From Neisseria uirgultaei (GTDB taxonomy: Bacteria; Pseudomonadota; Gammaproteobacteria; Burkholderiales; Neisseriaceae), in assembly GCF_962719845.1 (NCBI RefSeq), contig NZ_CAUIYF010000001.1:1-64000 (forward strand): a stretch of DNA of 64,000 nt. Reading direction: 5' to 3'. Under the pieces are notes generated by a model. It was not told the DNA's origin. It worked only from the letters and a program-made list of their open reading frames with translations, and did not search any database. Each line of letters begins with the position of its first letter. Positions within the stretch are counted from its first letter, which is position 1. The position numbers and the translations under genes are program-made. Of the stretch, positions 8,895-17,247 are shown in pieces.

Positions 8895-10027
8895 AAAACA
8901 TATCTCTTTCTCCGCCCGCAATGCTCGGCATCCTCGGCGGCGGACAATTAGGCAGAATGTTTGCCGTTGCCGCCAAAACCATGGGCTACAAAGTAACCGT
9001 ACTCGACCCCGATCCGGACGCTCCGGCAGCGGAATTTGCCAACCGCCATTTGTGCGCGCCGTTTGATGATTCGGCCGCTTTGGAAGAATTGGCAAAATGT
9101 GCGGCGGTTACGACCGAGTTTGAAAACGTCAATGCCGACGCGATGCGTTTTCTCGCCAAACACACCAATGTTTCCCCCAACGGCGACTGCGTTGCCATTG
9201 CGCAAAACCGCATTCAGGAAAAGGCATGGATACGCAAAGCAGGCCTACAAACCGCGCCGTATCAAGCGGTTTGCAAAGCCGAAGACATTACTGAAGCAAG
9301 CGCGCAATTTTTGCCCGGCATCCTGAAAACGGCCACTTTGGGCTACGACGGCAAAGGTCAAATCCGCGTCAAAACGGTGGACGAACTCAAAGCCGCGTTT
9401 GCCGAACACGGCGGTGTGGATTGCGTTTTGGAAAAAATGGTGGATTTGCGCGGCGAAATTTCCGTGGTCGTATGCCGTCTGAACAATGAAAACGTGCAAA
9501 CCTTTGACCCCGCCGAAAACATCCACGAAAACGGCATCTTGGCTTATTCCATCGTCCCCGCTCGGCTGAGTGCCGACGTGCAGCAACAGGCGCGGCAAAT
9601 GGCGCAACGCTTGGCGGACGAATTGGATTATGTCGGCGTATTGGCGGTGGAAATGTTTGTTGTCGGCGACACGCATGAATTGGTCGTCAACGAAATCGCG
9701 CCGCGCCCGCACAATTCCGGACACCATACGATAGATGCCTGCGCAGCAGACCAGTTCCAGCAGCAGGTACGCATTATGTGCAACCTGCCGCCTGCCGATA
9801 CCAAATTACTGAGTTCTTGCTGTATGGCAAATATTTTGGGCGACGTTTGGCAGGAAGACGGCGGCGAACCGGATTGGCTGCCGTTGCAAAGCCATCCGAA
9901 TACACACCTGCACCTATACGGCAAAAAAGCCGCACGGAAAGGGCGGAAAATGGGGCATTTCACCGTTTTAACCACCGATTCGGACACCGCATTTCAAGAA
10001 GCAAAAAAACTGCATCAGTCCCTATAA
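8891..10027 (+). CDS. purK: N5-carboxyaminoimidazole ribonucleotide synthase
   Basis: A 378-residue ATP-grasp enzyme that converts AIR, ATP and bicarbonate to N5-CAIR in purine synthesis. The N-terminal ILGGGQLGRMFAVAA glycine loop, the central ATP-grasp lid segment (KTATLGYDGKGQ) and the C-terminal NEIAPRPHNSGHHTIDAC signature are all present. Length is slightly above that of E. coli PurK (355). The start codon overlaps the stop of the DUF1643 gene. purE is not in the window. Confidence 0.95.
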   Translation: MKNISLSPPAMLGILGGGQLGRMFAVAAKTMGYKVTVLDPDPDAPAAEFANRHLCAPFDDSAALEELAKCAAVTTEFENVNADAMRFLAKHTNVSPNGDCVAIAQNRIQEKAWIRKAGLQTAPYQAVCKAEDITEASAQFLPGILKTATLGYDGKGQIRVKTVDELKAAFAEHGGVDCVLEKMVDLRGEISVVVCRLNNENVQTFDPAENIHENGILAYSIVPARLSADVQQQARQMAQRLADELDYVGVLAVEMFVVGDTHELVVNEIAPRPHNSGHHTIDACAADQFQQQVRIMCNLPPADTKLLSSCCMANILGDVWQEDGGEPDWLPLQSHPNTHLHLYGKKAARKGRKMGHFTVLTTDSDTAFQEAKKLHQSL

Positions 10028-10073
10028 TCCGACCAACGGCACAGATGCCGTCTGAAGCCGCCGACATACCGCC

Positions 10074-10556
10074 ATGAGCCTGCTGACACTGTTACGCCCC
10101 GCCACCGTGCAAGACTGCAAAGACATCTTCAACGTCCACCTGCACTCCGTCCAATACACCTGCATCCTCAGCTACAACGAACACGCCCTAAAAGTATGGG
10201 AAGGCCTGTTAAACACAGAAAGCTACCTGCCTACCATTTCCGACCCCGACAAAGCACTTTGGGTTGCCGAATACAAAGGCAACATACAGGGATTTTTCCA
10301 AATCGACTGCCAAGAAGCACAACTCGATGCGCTTTACGTCCACCCCCTGTTCCACAACCTCGGGCTGGGCACTGCCCTGCTCCGTCAGGCGGAAACCATC
10401 GCCCACAAATCCGGTTTGAGCTTTCTGAAACTCTACGCATCGCTCAACTCCGTCCCGTTTTACTTCCTCAACCGCTACGAATCGCTCGGTTCGGCAGTAT
10501 TGCAGCTTGACCCCAGCATCAAAATCAAATGCGAACTGATGCGCAAACACCTCTGA
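10074..10556 (+). CDS. GNAT family N-acetyltransferase
   Basis: A 160-residue protein with the GNAT acetyl-CoA site: LDALYVHPLFHNLGLGTALL (about residues 83-102), containing the pyrophosphate loop and the preceding beta-strand. The C-terminal half has the usual SLNSVPFYFLNRYES segment seen in GNATs that act on small molecules or proteins. The substrate is unknown. It begins 46 bases after purK, with an uptake sequence between, and is probably read through from it. Confidence 0.82.
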   Translation: MSLLTLLRPATVQDCKDIFNVHLHSVQYTCILSYNEHALKVWEGLLNTESYLPTISDPDKALWVAEYKGNIQGFFQIDCQEAQLDALYVHPLFHNLGLGTALLRQAETIAHKSGLSFLKLYASLNSVPFYFLNRYESLGSAVLQLDPSIKIKCELMRKHL

Positions 10557-10660
10557 CCCGTCCTTATAACCAAAACTGATAATCTTCAAATCAAACATTA
10601 TTTCCACAAGCGCAGACAGCCGTATAAAGTTGCCCCATCTACCAACCGACAGGACAACAT

Positions 10661-11716
10661 ATGAAAACCTACGCACCGGCACTCTATACCGCAGCCCTGC
10701 TCACCGCCTGCAGCCCCGCAGCCGATTCAAACCATCCGTCCGGACAAAATTCCCCGGCCAATACCGAATCCGACGGAAAAAACATTACCCTGCTCAACGC
10801 CTCATACGATGTGGCACGGGATTTTTACAAAGAATACAACCCTTTATTTATCAAGGCATACCAATCCGAACATCCCGGCGTATCCGTCAGCGTCCAACAG
10901 TCCCACGGCGGCTCCAGCAAACAGGCATTATCCGTAGCCAACGGCCTTCAAGCCGATGTCGTAACCATGAACCAATCCTCCGACATCGACCTGCTCGAAA
11001 AAAAAGGACTGGTAGAAAAAGGCTGGCAACAAGCCCTCCCCGACCACGCCGCGCCCTACACCAGCACTATGGTTTTCCTTGTCCGAAAAAACAACCCCAA
11101 ACAGATCCGCGATTGGAACGACCTTGCCAAAGACGGCGTTAACATCGTCATCGCCAATCCCAAAACCTCGGGCAATGGACGCTACGCCTTCCTCGGCGCA
11201 TACGGTTACGGTCTGAAAGCCAACAACGGCAACGAACAGGATGCCCAAAAACTCGTCGCATCCATCCTCAAAAACACCTCCGTTTTTGAAAACGGCGGAC
11301 GCGCCGCCACCACCACTTTTACACAACGCAACATCGGCGACGTACTCATCACTTTTGAAAACGAAGCCAACTACGTCAGTAAAAAACTGACCCAAGGACA
11401 GTTTGAAATCGTCTATCCGAGCTACACCATTTCCGCCGAAAGCCCCGTTGCCGTCGTCAACAGCGTCGTCGCGAAAAAAGGTACGCAAAAAGTCGCCCGA
11501 TCCTATCTCGAATACCTTTGGAGCGAACCGGCGCAAGAACTCGCCGTCTCACTCTACCTGCGCCCGCGTAACGCCGAAGTATTGGCGCGGCACAAAGCCG
11601 ACTTCCCCGACTTAGACACCTTCTCTCCCGAAGAAAAATTCGGCGGCTGGGACAACATCATGAAAACCTACTTCGCCGACGGCGGCATATTCGACCGCCT
11701 GACCGCACAAAAATGA
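10661..11716 (+). CDS. sbp: Sulfate-binding lipoprotein of an ABC transporter
   Basis: A 351-residue periplasmic binding protein of the sulfate/thiosulfate family. The first 18 residues form a lipoprotein signal with lipobox LLTAC, so it is likely anchored to the membrane rather than free as in E. coli Sbp. Family features include LLNASYDVARDFYKEYN at the mature N-terminus, QQSHGGSSKQA (sulfate-ligand loop), and NPKTSGNGRYAFLGAYG. The permease and ATPase genes (cysTWA) are not adjacent. A strong uptake-sequence hairpin follows immediately. Confidence 0.92.
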   Translation: MKTYAPALYTAALLTACSPAADSNHPSGQNSPANTESDGKNITLLNASYDVARDFYKEYNPLFIKAYQSEHPGVSVSVQQSHGGSSKQALSVANGLQADVVTMNQSSDIDLLEKKGLVEKGWQQALPDHAAPYTSTMVFLVRKNNPKQIRDWNDLAKDGVNIVIANPKTSGNGRYAFLGAYGYGLKANNGNEQDAQKLVASILKNTSVFENGGRAATTTFTQRNIGDVLITFENEANYVSKKLTQGQFEIVYPSYTISAESPVAVVNSVVAKKGTQKVARSYLEYLWSEPAQELAVSLYLRPRNAEVLARHKADFPDLDTFSPEEKFGGWDNIMKTYFADGGIFDRLTAQK

Positions 11717-11721
11717 CCACT

Positions 11722-11754
11722 ATGCCGTCTGAACCGCCTTTCAGACGGCATTTC
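11722..11754 (+). terminator. Uptake-sequence hairpin after sbp
   Basis: ATGCCGTCTGAA and its inverse are separated by six bases and followed by TTTC, six bases after the sbp stop. Confidence 0.75.
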
Positions 11755-12298
11755 ACACATCAAAACAGAAAAACCGCGCCCAAAATCATCATCGCAAGAC
11801 ACAACGGCAAACCGGATACAAAACCCAACACCGCCGCCGCCAAAATGCCGTCTGAAGCCGTCAGCGCAACCATCCTTATCTAGGGTGCACTTCATCAAAG
11901 GGGGCATAGCTTTCCTTAACCATCCCTTTTGACAGCCAAATAAACAGTGCTTTTGCCTGTCAGAAACAAAACCAATATTTTGCGGTTCGTATCGGAACAT
12001 TTATAAAACATCAGATTTCCGTGTTTCGAGTTTCCGGCAATTCAAGATTGGCAAAACCATTAACCTGCTTCACAAAGCAGGTTTTTAAAACTTTATCAGG
12101 CGTTCGGGCATATCGGTTCGACCGGCCCGCATTTCCGGCAATCGACACTGCCGACGGTTGCCGCATTTCTTTTTGATATACAATCACACTTTCAAAAAAC
12201 ATACGACGGCAACAAAATCATCCGCCCCCGCTTGGCAAACATTCCGGCAAATTAAACCCCCGCCCGAAACAGCCATCGGACAAATAACAGGAAAAAAT
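11755..12298. other. Gap of about 540 bases without a recognisable gene
   Basis: I see one lone uptake sequence (about 11845) and an orphan terminator hairpin at 12062-12086. No open frame here has convincing coding character. A TTGACA at about 11929 on the plus strand is unsupported by a good -10, so a small RNA ending at the hairpin is possible but not shown. Confidence 0.5.
12062..12086 (+). terminator. Orphan Rho-independent terminator
   Basis: AACCTGCTT pairs with AAGCAGGTT around a short loop and is followed by a T-run. No coding gene ends nearby on the plus strand: the previous one stops 345 bases upstream behind its own terminator. Confidence 0.7.
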
Positions 12299-12904
12299 AT
12301 GAATACCGACTTCCAAAACATCCTCAAACAATTGGGCAAACAGGCCAAAAAAGAAGCGGCAGAAAAACAGGCAGCCGAAAAAAACAAGCAAAAACAAGAA
12401 CAGGATTTCGATTTTTCACAAGCAGTCGGACAAGTCTCCCCATTAAAAACCCGGCAGCAATATTATGCGCCGCCCGACAAAACCCCCATCAAAGTCCGTC
12501 CCAAAGACAACCGCGCCGACGAAGAAAACTACTTCTACATCGGCAGCACATACAACGACCCGCCCGCTAGCTTCAGCAAAAACGGACAGGGAAAAAACGA
12601 CATCCAACGCCTGAAAAACGGATACTATCCCGTCGTTACCGATGTCGACCTGCACGGCTACACCCAAGAAGAAGCCCAAAAAGTCCTCAACGAATTCATC
12701 AAGTTCACCCAAAAACGCGGCGTATGCGGAGAAATCATCCACGGCAGCGGATTAGGTTCCAAAGGCTACACGCCCGTACTCAAAAACATGACCCGAAACT
12801 GGCTGATGCAGCACCCCGACGTACTCGCCTACGTCGAACCCCGGGAAGGCAACGACGGCTGCGTCCGCATCCTGCTCAAACGCAAATTAAGGCAGCAAGA
12901 CTGA
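12299..12904 (+). CDS. Smr domain protein
   Basis: A 201-residue protein. The first 90 residues are charged and probably disordered or helical, rich in K, E and Q. The C-terminal Smr domain shows VDLHGYTQEEAQKVLNEFI (about residue 120) and GEIIHGSGLGSKGYTPVLK, the two conserved motifs of MutS2-type endonuclease modules. Stand-alone Smr proteins of this kind (SmrA/SmrB group) cut nucleic acid; SmrB cleaves mRNA at collided ribosomes in E. coli. Which activity this one has is unknown. ATG 12299 is supported by AGGAAAAAA upstream; the frame stays open 47 codons further but in non-coding-like sequence. Confidence 0.85.
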   Translation: MNTDFQNILKQLGKQAKKEAAEKQAAEKNKQKQEQDFDFSQAVGQVSPLKTRQQYYAPPDKTPIKVRPKDNRADEENYFYIGSTYNDPPASFSKNGQGKNDIQRLKNGYYPVVTDVDLHGYTQEEAQKVLNEFIKFTQKRGVCGEIIHGSGLGSKGYTPVLKNMTRNWLMQHPDVLAYVEPREGNDGCVRILLKRKLRQQD

Positions 12905-12922
12905 CAAATTTCTCCGACAGAC

Positions 12923-12951
12923 TTGGCAGCACCGCACAATATCCGTATAAT
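12923..12951 (+). promoter_or_regulatory. Promoter of ssrA
   Basis: TTGGCA (12923-12928) and a perfect TATAAT (12946-12951) lie 17 bases apart, placing the start of transcription a few bases before the mature tmRNA 5' end at 12967. Confidence 0.85.
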
Positions 12952-12966
12952 TTGCAAACCATTTCT

Positions 12967-13329
12967 GGGGGCGACCTTGGTTTCGACGGGGGTTGCGAAG
13001 CAGATGCGGGCATACCGGGGTCTCAGATTCCCGTAAAACACTGAATTCAAATAGTCGCAAACGACGAAACTTACGCTTTAGCCGCTTAAGGCTAGCCGTT
13101 GCAGCAGTCGGTCAATGGGCTGTGTGGCGAAAGCCACTGCAACGTCATCTTACATTGACTGGTTTCCAGCCGGGTTACTTGGCAGGAAATAAGACTTAAG
13201 GTAACTGGTTTCCAAAAGGCCTGTTGGTCGGCATGATGGAAATAAGATTTTCAAATAGACACAACTAAGTATGTAGAACGCTTTGTAGAGGACTTTCGGA
13301 CGGGGGTTCGATTCCCCCCGCCTCCACCA
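12967..13329 (+). ncRNA. ssrA: tmRNA (transfer-messenger RNA)
   Basis: The 5' end GGGGGCGACCTTGG and 3' end CCCCCGCCTCCACCA form the tRNA-like acceptor domain with a T-arm (GGGGTTCGATTCCCC). An internal reading frame at 13057-13089 encodes the neisserial tag ANDETYALAA followed by TAA. With SmpB the RNA frees stalled ribosomes and tags their products for proteolysis. The CCA is encoded. Its 3' end is a frequent integration site for islands; the region just downstream is gene-poor with small ORFs. Confidence 0.97.
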
Positions 13330-13365
13330 TACCCTATTTTCAGCAGTATCCTGAAGTATGCATAG

Positions 13366-13397
13366 AGCCTTGAAATATAACAGTTTCAGGGCTTTTT
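13366..13397 (+). terminator. Terminator of ssrA
   Basis: GCCTTGAAA pairs with TTTCAGGGC (one G-T pair) and is followed by six T, 37 bases after the tmRNA 3' end. Confidence 0.8.
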
Positions 13398-13661
13398 TAT
13401 TACCCTGAATGTGCTGGGGTATGCTTGAGTTTTCGCCATTTATGGAGGAAGCTTGCCACAAGTTACCTTAAAACAGAAGAAAATGCCAAAGCCAACGTTA
13501 CTGCCGACAAATCGGCAATGCAAAAAGCTGCAAGCTTCCAGCCAATTATCAGGCTGTTACACACTTTTGTGCTTACACAAGCTATCCGCAAACACGCACC
13601 CTGTTGCAGTTCCCCCCCATGTATTCGCCCACCCGTATGAATTTCGCCTATATATGCCGGT

Positions 13662-13775
13662 ATGAAATCAACCGGGTGGTGGGATAATACTGCAAAGACA
13701 TTGTTGCGGTATGTGTTATCATTGCCGCAAGAACAGCGGGATAAAGTCTGCTTATTGATAAAAATATCGGAGTAG
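13662..13775 (+). CDS. Possible small ORF, 37 residues
   Basis: ATG 13662 to TAG 13773-13775 encodes a short peptide with a protein-like middle (LLRYVLSLPQEQRDKVCLL). No ribosome site is evident. The next small ORF follows in the same frame after one sense codon, so the pair could be one gene interrupted by the TAG. No family recognised. Confidence 0.3.
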   Translation: MKSTGWWDNTAKTLLRYVLSLPQEQRDKVCLLIKISE

Positions 13776-13778
13776 GTC

Positions 13779-13943
13779 ATGCCGTCTGAACTGTATGTCA
13801 GCCGAGAAATAAAAGTATTTTTAAGTAGGAAAACCGCCCCGTCCGAATTGTTCGACTATCTGTCGGCTGGAATTGACAGGGAGGCAGCCGACTTGAGGCG
13901 GCTGAAAAGTCCGAGTGGGTCAAACCGTACAAGTCCGATTTGA
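13779..13943 (+). CDS. Possible small ORF, 54 residues
   Basis: ATG 13779 has a good SD-like GGAG six bases upstream and begins inside an uptake sequence, giving the N-terminus MPSEL. The peptide (FLSRKTAPSELFDYLSAGID in its centre) looks protein-like and acidic to basic in balance. It lies in frame with the 37-residue ORF just upstream. I recognise no family. Confidence 0.35.
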   Translation: MPSELYVSREIKVFLSRKTAPSELFDYLSAGIDREAADLRRLKSPSGSNRTSPI

Positions 13944-13989
13944 AAACCGCTCCGGAAGCAGACCTGGGATTAAAATCCGCATAACTAAA

Positions 13990-14020
13990 AGGCCGTCTGA
14001 AAAGATTTCAGACGGCATTT
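13990..14020 (-). terminator. Uptake-sequence hairpin after lutB
   Basis: GCCGTCTGAAA and its inverse around a three-base loop, followed on the minus strand by CCTTTT; it closes the lut operon. Confidence 0.7.
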
Positions 14021-14033
14021 CATACACAATCGC

Positions 14034-15488
14034 TTATGCTTTTTCTTTTTGGCGCATTTTTTCCGCCATCAGTTCGTGCAGGGTTTTCTTCGCCGGTTTC
14101 ATCGGTACGCGGTTTTGCGTCCAACCCAACTGTTTGCGAGGGGTCAGGTTGCGGAATTTGGTAGCCGCCCAACCGAAGGCGCGGTAGGTTTTGCTGCCGC
14201 TGAAAATACCGTTGAATGTGCGCCACGCCATTTGTTCGCCGAAGGTATGCGATGCGCCTTGCCCTCGGATGGGGTGCGGCACGGTTTCGGTCGGCGAACG
14301 TTGTGCTTCAACGCGCAAACGTTGCATTTGTTCGGTAATCGGGATGCGTACCGGACAGACTTCCACACACGCACCGCACATGGTACAGGCGGTCGGCAGG
14401 TAGCGGGTGGCATCCAGACCCAACAGGTGCGGGGAAATAATCTCGCCAATCGGGCCGGGATAGGTTGTGCCGTATGCCGCGCCGCCGATGCGGGTATAAA
14501 CCGGGCAATGGTTCATACACGCGCCGCAACGGATACATTGCAGGGTGCGGCGCATTTGGTCTTCAGCATAAGCCTGGCTGCGGCCGTTGTCGAGCAGAAC
14601 CAAGTGCATTTCCTGCGGACCATCTAATTCCTCACTGCGGCGCGGGCCGGTAATCATATTGAAATAGGTTGTGATGTTCTGACCGATGGCGGAACGCGGC
14701 AGCAGGCTGTACAAGGGAGGGATATCGGACAATTTCGCCACCACTTTTTCAATACCGGTAATAGCGATATGCACGGGCGGAACGGTGGTACTCAAGCGGC
14801 CGTTGCCTTCGTTTTCGACCAGACACAGCGTACCCGTTTCGGCAACGGCGAAGTTTACGCCGCTCAAGCCGACATCGGCAGTGCTGTAAATATCGCGCAG
14901 GGCTTTGCGGGCGAAGCCGGTCAGTTGGTCCACGTCGTCCGTTAAGGGAGTTCCAAGATTTTGGTGGAAAAGTTCGCTAACCTGTTCTTTGGTTTTGTGA
15001 ATGGCGGGCATCACGATATGGGTCGGTTTTTCGCCTGCCATTTGGACGATAAATTCGCCCAAGTCGCTTTCTACCGCTTTAATGCCTTTTGCTTCAAGAT
15101 AATGGTTCAGCTCGATTTCCTCGCTGACCATCGATTTGCCTTTGACCATCAGCTTGCCGTTTTTGGCTGTGATGATGTCGTGGATAATTTGGCAGGCTTC
15201 GGCAGGGGTTTCCGCCCAATGCACTTTCACGCCCAGCTTGGTCAGGTTTTCTTCCAACTGCTCCAACAGCGCGGGCAATTTGGACAGGGAACGCTGACGG
15301 ACGTGTTCGCACAAATCGCGCAGGCTTTGCAGCTCTTCTTCGTCGGTCAAAACGGCTTTGCGCTTGGTCATCAGCATATCCATCGCGGTACGTAGGCTTT
15401 TACGCAAAGGCTTGTCTTGAAGGGAAATTGCGGCATTTTGTTTGAAAGTTTCCGGCTTCATGTGGAACTTGATGGTTTGCGTAGTCAT
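14034..15488 (-). CDS. lutB: L-lactate oxidation complex iron-sulfur protein
   Basis: A 484-residue protein of the LutB/LldF family. A long N-terminal LutB/LUD domain is followed by two 4Fe-4S clusters: CIRCGACMNHCP (about residue 316) and CTMCGACVEVCP (about residue 367), then a C-terminal basic domain. With LutA and LutC it oxidises L-lactate to pyruvate without a flavin dehydrogenase. The ATG overlaps the lutC stop, so translation is coupled. Start choice is uncertain by nine codons (MKPETF downstream). Confidence 0.92.
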   Translation of the reverse strand: MTTQTIKFHMKPETFKQNAAISLQDKPLRKSLRTAMDMLMTKRKAVLTDEEELQSLRDLCEHVRQRSLSKLPALLEQLEENLTKLGVKVHWAETPAEACQIIHDIITAKNGKLMVKGKSMVSEEIELNHYLEAKGIKAVESDLGEFIVQMAGEKPTHIVMPAIHKTKEQVSELFHQNLGTPLTDDVDQLTGFARKALRDIYSTADVGLSGVNFAVAETGTLCLVENEGNGRLSTTVPPVHIAITGIEKVVAKLSDIPPLYSLLPRSAIGQNITTYFNMITGPRRSEELDGPQEMHLVLLDNGRSQAYAEDQMRRTLQCIRCGACMNHCPVYTRIGGAAYGTTYPGPIGEIISPHLLGLDATRYLPTACTMCGACVEVCPVRIPITEQMQRLRVEAQRSPTETVPHPIRGQGASHTFGEQMAWRTFNGIFSGSKTYRAFGWAATKFRNLTPRKQLGWTQNRVPMKPAKKTLHELMAEKMRQKEKA

Positions 15489-16186
15489 GCGTTTTCCTCC
15501 AAATCGGTAGGGGAAATGTGGTCGGGCAGGATGGCGAGGATGACCAAATCGCGCGGACCGTGTGCGCCGTAAGCAAGCGTCAGTTGGATGTCTGCGGTTT
15601 TGGACGGGCCGGAAATCAGGAATACATTGGTCGGCATACCGTTTTTCACCAGTTTTTCGCCTTCGACGGCGTTATGAAACTCGTTGTACATCTTGGACGT
15701 ATCGAACAGGCAGAAATGCACGGGCGGAACGAGGCTTAAAGTACGCGGCTCTTCAGGGCTGGAAAACAGCATCAGCGTACCGGTACGGGCGATGCCGCAT
15801 TGTGCGCCGCTGAAGCCTGCATCGATGTTCGCGAAAAACTCGGTTTTCCAAGTATCGATTTCGCGCTCAAAGGCAATCGGTTCGATATTGCTGCCCGCCA
15901 ACGCGGCACGGGCGATTTGTCCGTGCTCGGTTGCGAGAGGCAGAAGGATGTTTTTCAAACCCTTGCCTTCTGCCGCTTCGCGGAAAACCTGCATCCAATT
16001 GCTTTTCGTCACCCAATAGATTTCGGTTTTGACCGCGCGCATTGCGGCAGCCCAATGTTTCAAACGCTCGGCTTCGCTGTCCCAGTAAACACCCTTTTCG
16101 CGGTAATAATCGAAAACCGCAGGCTCTTCCATCGGCAAGGCATCGGCTTTTTTCAGTTTTGCCAAAATATTTTCGCGCGCGCTCAT
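15485..16186 (-). CDS. lutC: L-lactate oxidation protein LutC
   Basis: A 233-residue LUD-domain protein. The family pattern GFSGAQCGIARTGTLMLFSSPEEPRTLSLVPP is seen in pieces (AQCGIARTGTL about residue 128; SLVPPVHFC about residue 150), together with the final LTLAYGAHGPRDLVILAI region. It overlaps lutA upstream and lutB downstream by four bases each. Its exact task in the complex is not known. Confidence 0.92.
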   Translation of the reverse strand: MSARENILAKLKKADALPMEEPAVFDYYREKGVYWDSEAERLKHWAAAMRAVKTEIYWVTKSNWMQVFREAAEGKGLKNILLPLATEHGQIARAALAGSNIEPIAFEREIDTWKTEFFANIDAGFSGAQCGIARTGTLMLFSSPEEPRTLSLVPPVHFCLFDTSKMYNEFHNAVEGEKLVKNGMPTNVFLISGPSKTADIQLTLAYGAHGPRDLVILAILPDHISPTDLEENA

Positions 16187-16962
16187 ACTTTGCCTCCGGT
16201 ACGTTCCAACAAGAAGGATGCGATGTGTTTCGGACGCGGCATATTCGGTTCGTCCTTAGCGATTTTGCCGCCGATGTTCATCATGCAGCCGCAGTCCGCG
16301 CTGATGATTTCGGTCGCACCGGTTTCTTTCAGCGCGGCGACTTTGTCCGTAACCATCGCGCCGGAAATATCGGCTTGTTTGACGGAGAATGTACCGCCGA
16401 AGCCGCAACATTCGCTTTCGTGGTCGTGGACGACGCGCTCGACGTTTTCCATGCCGTCAATCAACTGCCAGCCCGAGAGATGGACATTCATTTCGCGGCG
16501 GGCGGCGCAGGAAGTGTGAACGGCGACTTTGACTGGCTCGCCTTTGTCTTCAGGTTTATAGCCGATGGCAAGCAGGAAGTGGGTAAACTCGATGATGCGG
16601 CTGGCGCAATCCACAGCCCTTTCCTCGTACTCGCTGCCTTTAAACAGCGTCGGCCAATGGTGTTTCATCATACCGCCGCACGAACCGGACGGCACGACAA
16701 TCGGCCACTCCTCGGGGAAAAGGTCGAGTTGCGCTTTGGCGACATCAAACGCCTCGGTCGGGTGACCGGAAGAGTAGGCGGGTTGGCCGCAGCAGCTTTG
16801 CGCCATCGGGAAATGGACGCGTATGCCCTGCTGCTCGATTAGGGTAATGGCATCCATACCGGCTTCGGGCATAAAGAGATCGAGGACGCAGGTGCCGAAA
16901 AAATAGACATCTGTCGGATTGCTGTCGTATCGGATGATTTTTGGGGGAGTGGTTGCGCTCAT
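16183..16962 (-). CDS. lutA: L-lactate oxidation complex protein LutA
   Basis: A 259-residue protein with the two cysteine-rich CCG domains of LutA/GlpC/HdrB: SCCGQPAYSSGH (about residue 56) and ECCGFGGTFSVK (about residue 185). These bind Fe-S clusters. First gene of the lutABC operon. The upstream gap shared with the next gene holds a Fur-box-like sequence at 17122-17140, so iron control of the operon is likely but not certain. Confidence 0.93.
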   Translation of the reverse strand: MSATTPPKIIRYDSNPTDVYFFGTCVLDLFMPEAGMDAITLIEQQGIRVHFPMAQSCCGQPAYSSGHPTEAFDVAKAQLDLFPEEWPIVVPSGSCGGMMKHHWPTLFKGSEYEERAVDCASRIIEFTHFLLAIGYKPEDKGEPVKVAVHTSCAARREMNVHLSGWQLIDGMENVERVVHDHESECCGFGGTFSVKQADISGAMVTDKVAALKETGATEIISADCGCMMNIGGKIAKDEPNMPRPKHIASFLLERTGGKV

Positions 16963-17121
16963 TTTTTTTGATAACGGGAAACCCGTTTTTTTCTGTAGAA
17001 AGGTAAGCGTTTACTTTAAGTAATTGACTGTTGCGGGTCAAGTGTAATTTTAAAAAATAATCTGATTTTCCTTGCGGCTTCCCGCGCTGATGCTTGCCCT
17101 GCCTTATTTCGTCTATTATTT

Positions 17122-17140
17122 GATAATAGTAATCATTATA
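17122..17140. promoter_or_regulatory. Fur-box-like operator
   Basis: GATAATAGTAATCATTATA matches 16 of 19 positions of the consensus GATAATGATAATCATTATC. It lies 160 bases upstream of lutA and 108 bases upstream of the MFS gene, in the 285-base divergent gap (16963-17247), which holds nothing else I recognise. Confidence 0.75.
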
Positions 17141-17247
17141 ATAAAATGGCGTTTCATTTATTTGTAAACGTGTAAGGTTTGCGCCTTACCGCCGTTCAGA
17201 CGGCATTTGGAAGCGGTCGCGGCGTGAGAATGGGGTACAATCGCCCT

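Larger units (their letters stand above)
13398..13990. other. Gene-poor stretch downstream of ssrA
   Basis: Nearly 600 bases with only two tiny, adjacent in-frame ORFs (13662-13775 and 13779-13943). No integrase or phage gene is recognisable. Given its place just behind tmRNA it may be the residue of an old insertion, but no att repeat of the ssrA 3' end was found within it. Confidence 0.4.

Noticed and set aside
16042..16842. Plus-strand open frame opposite lutA
   Set aside because: Antisense shadow of lutA, whose CCG motifs are clear on the minus strand.
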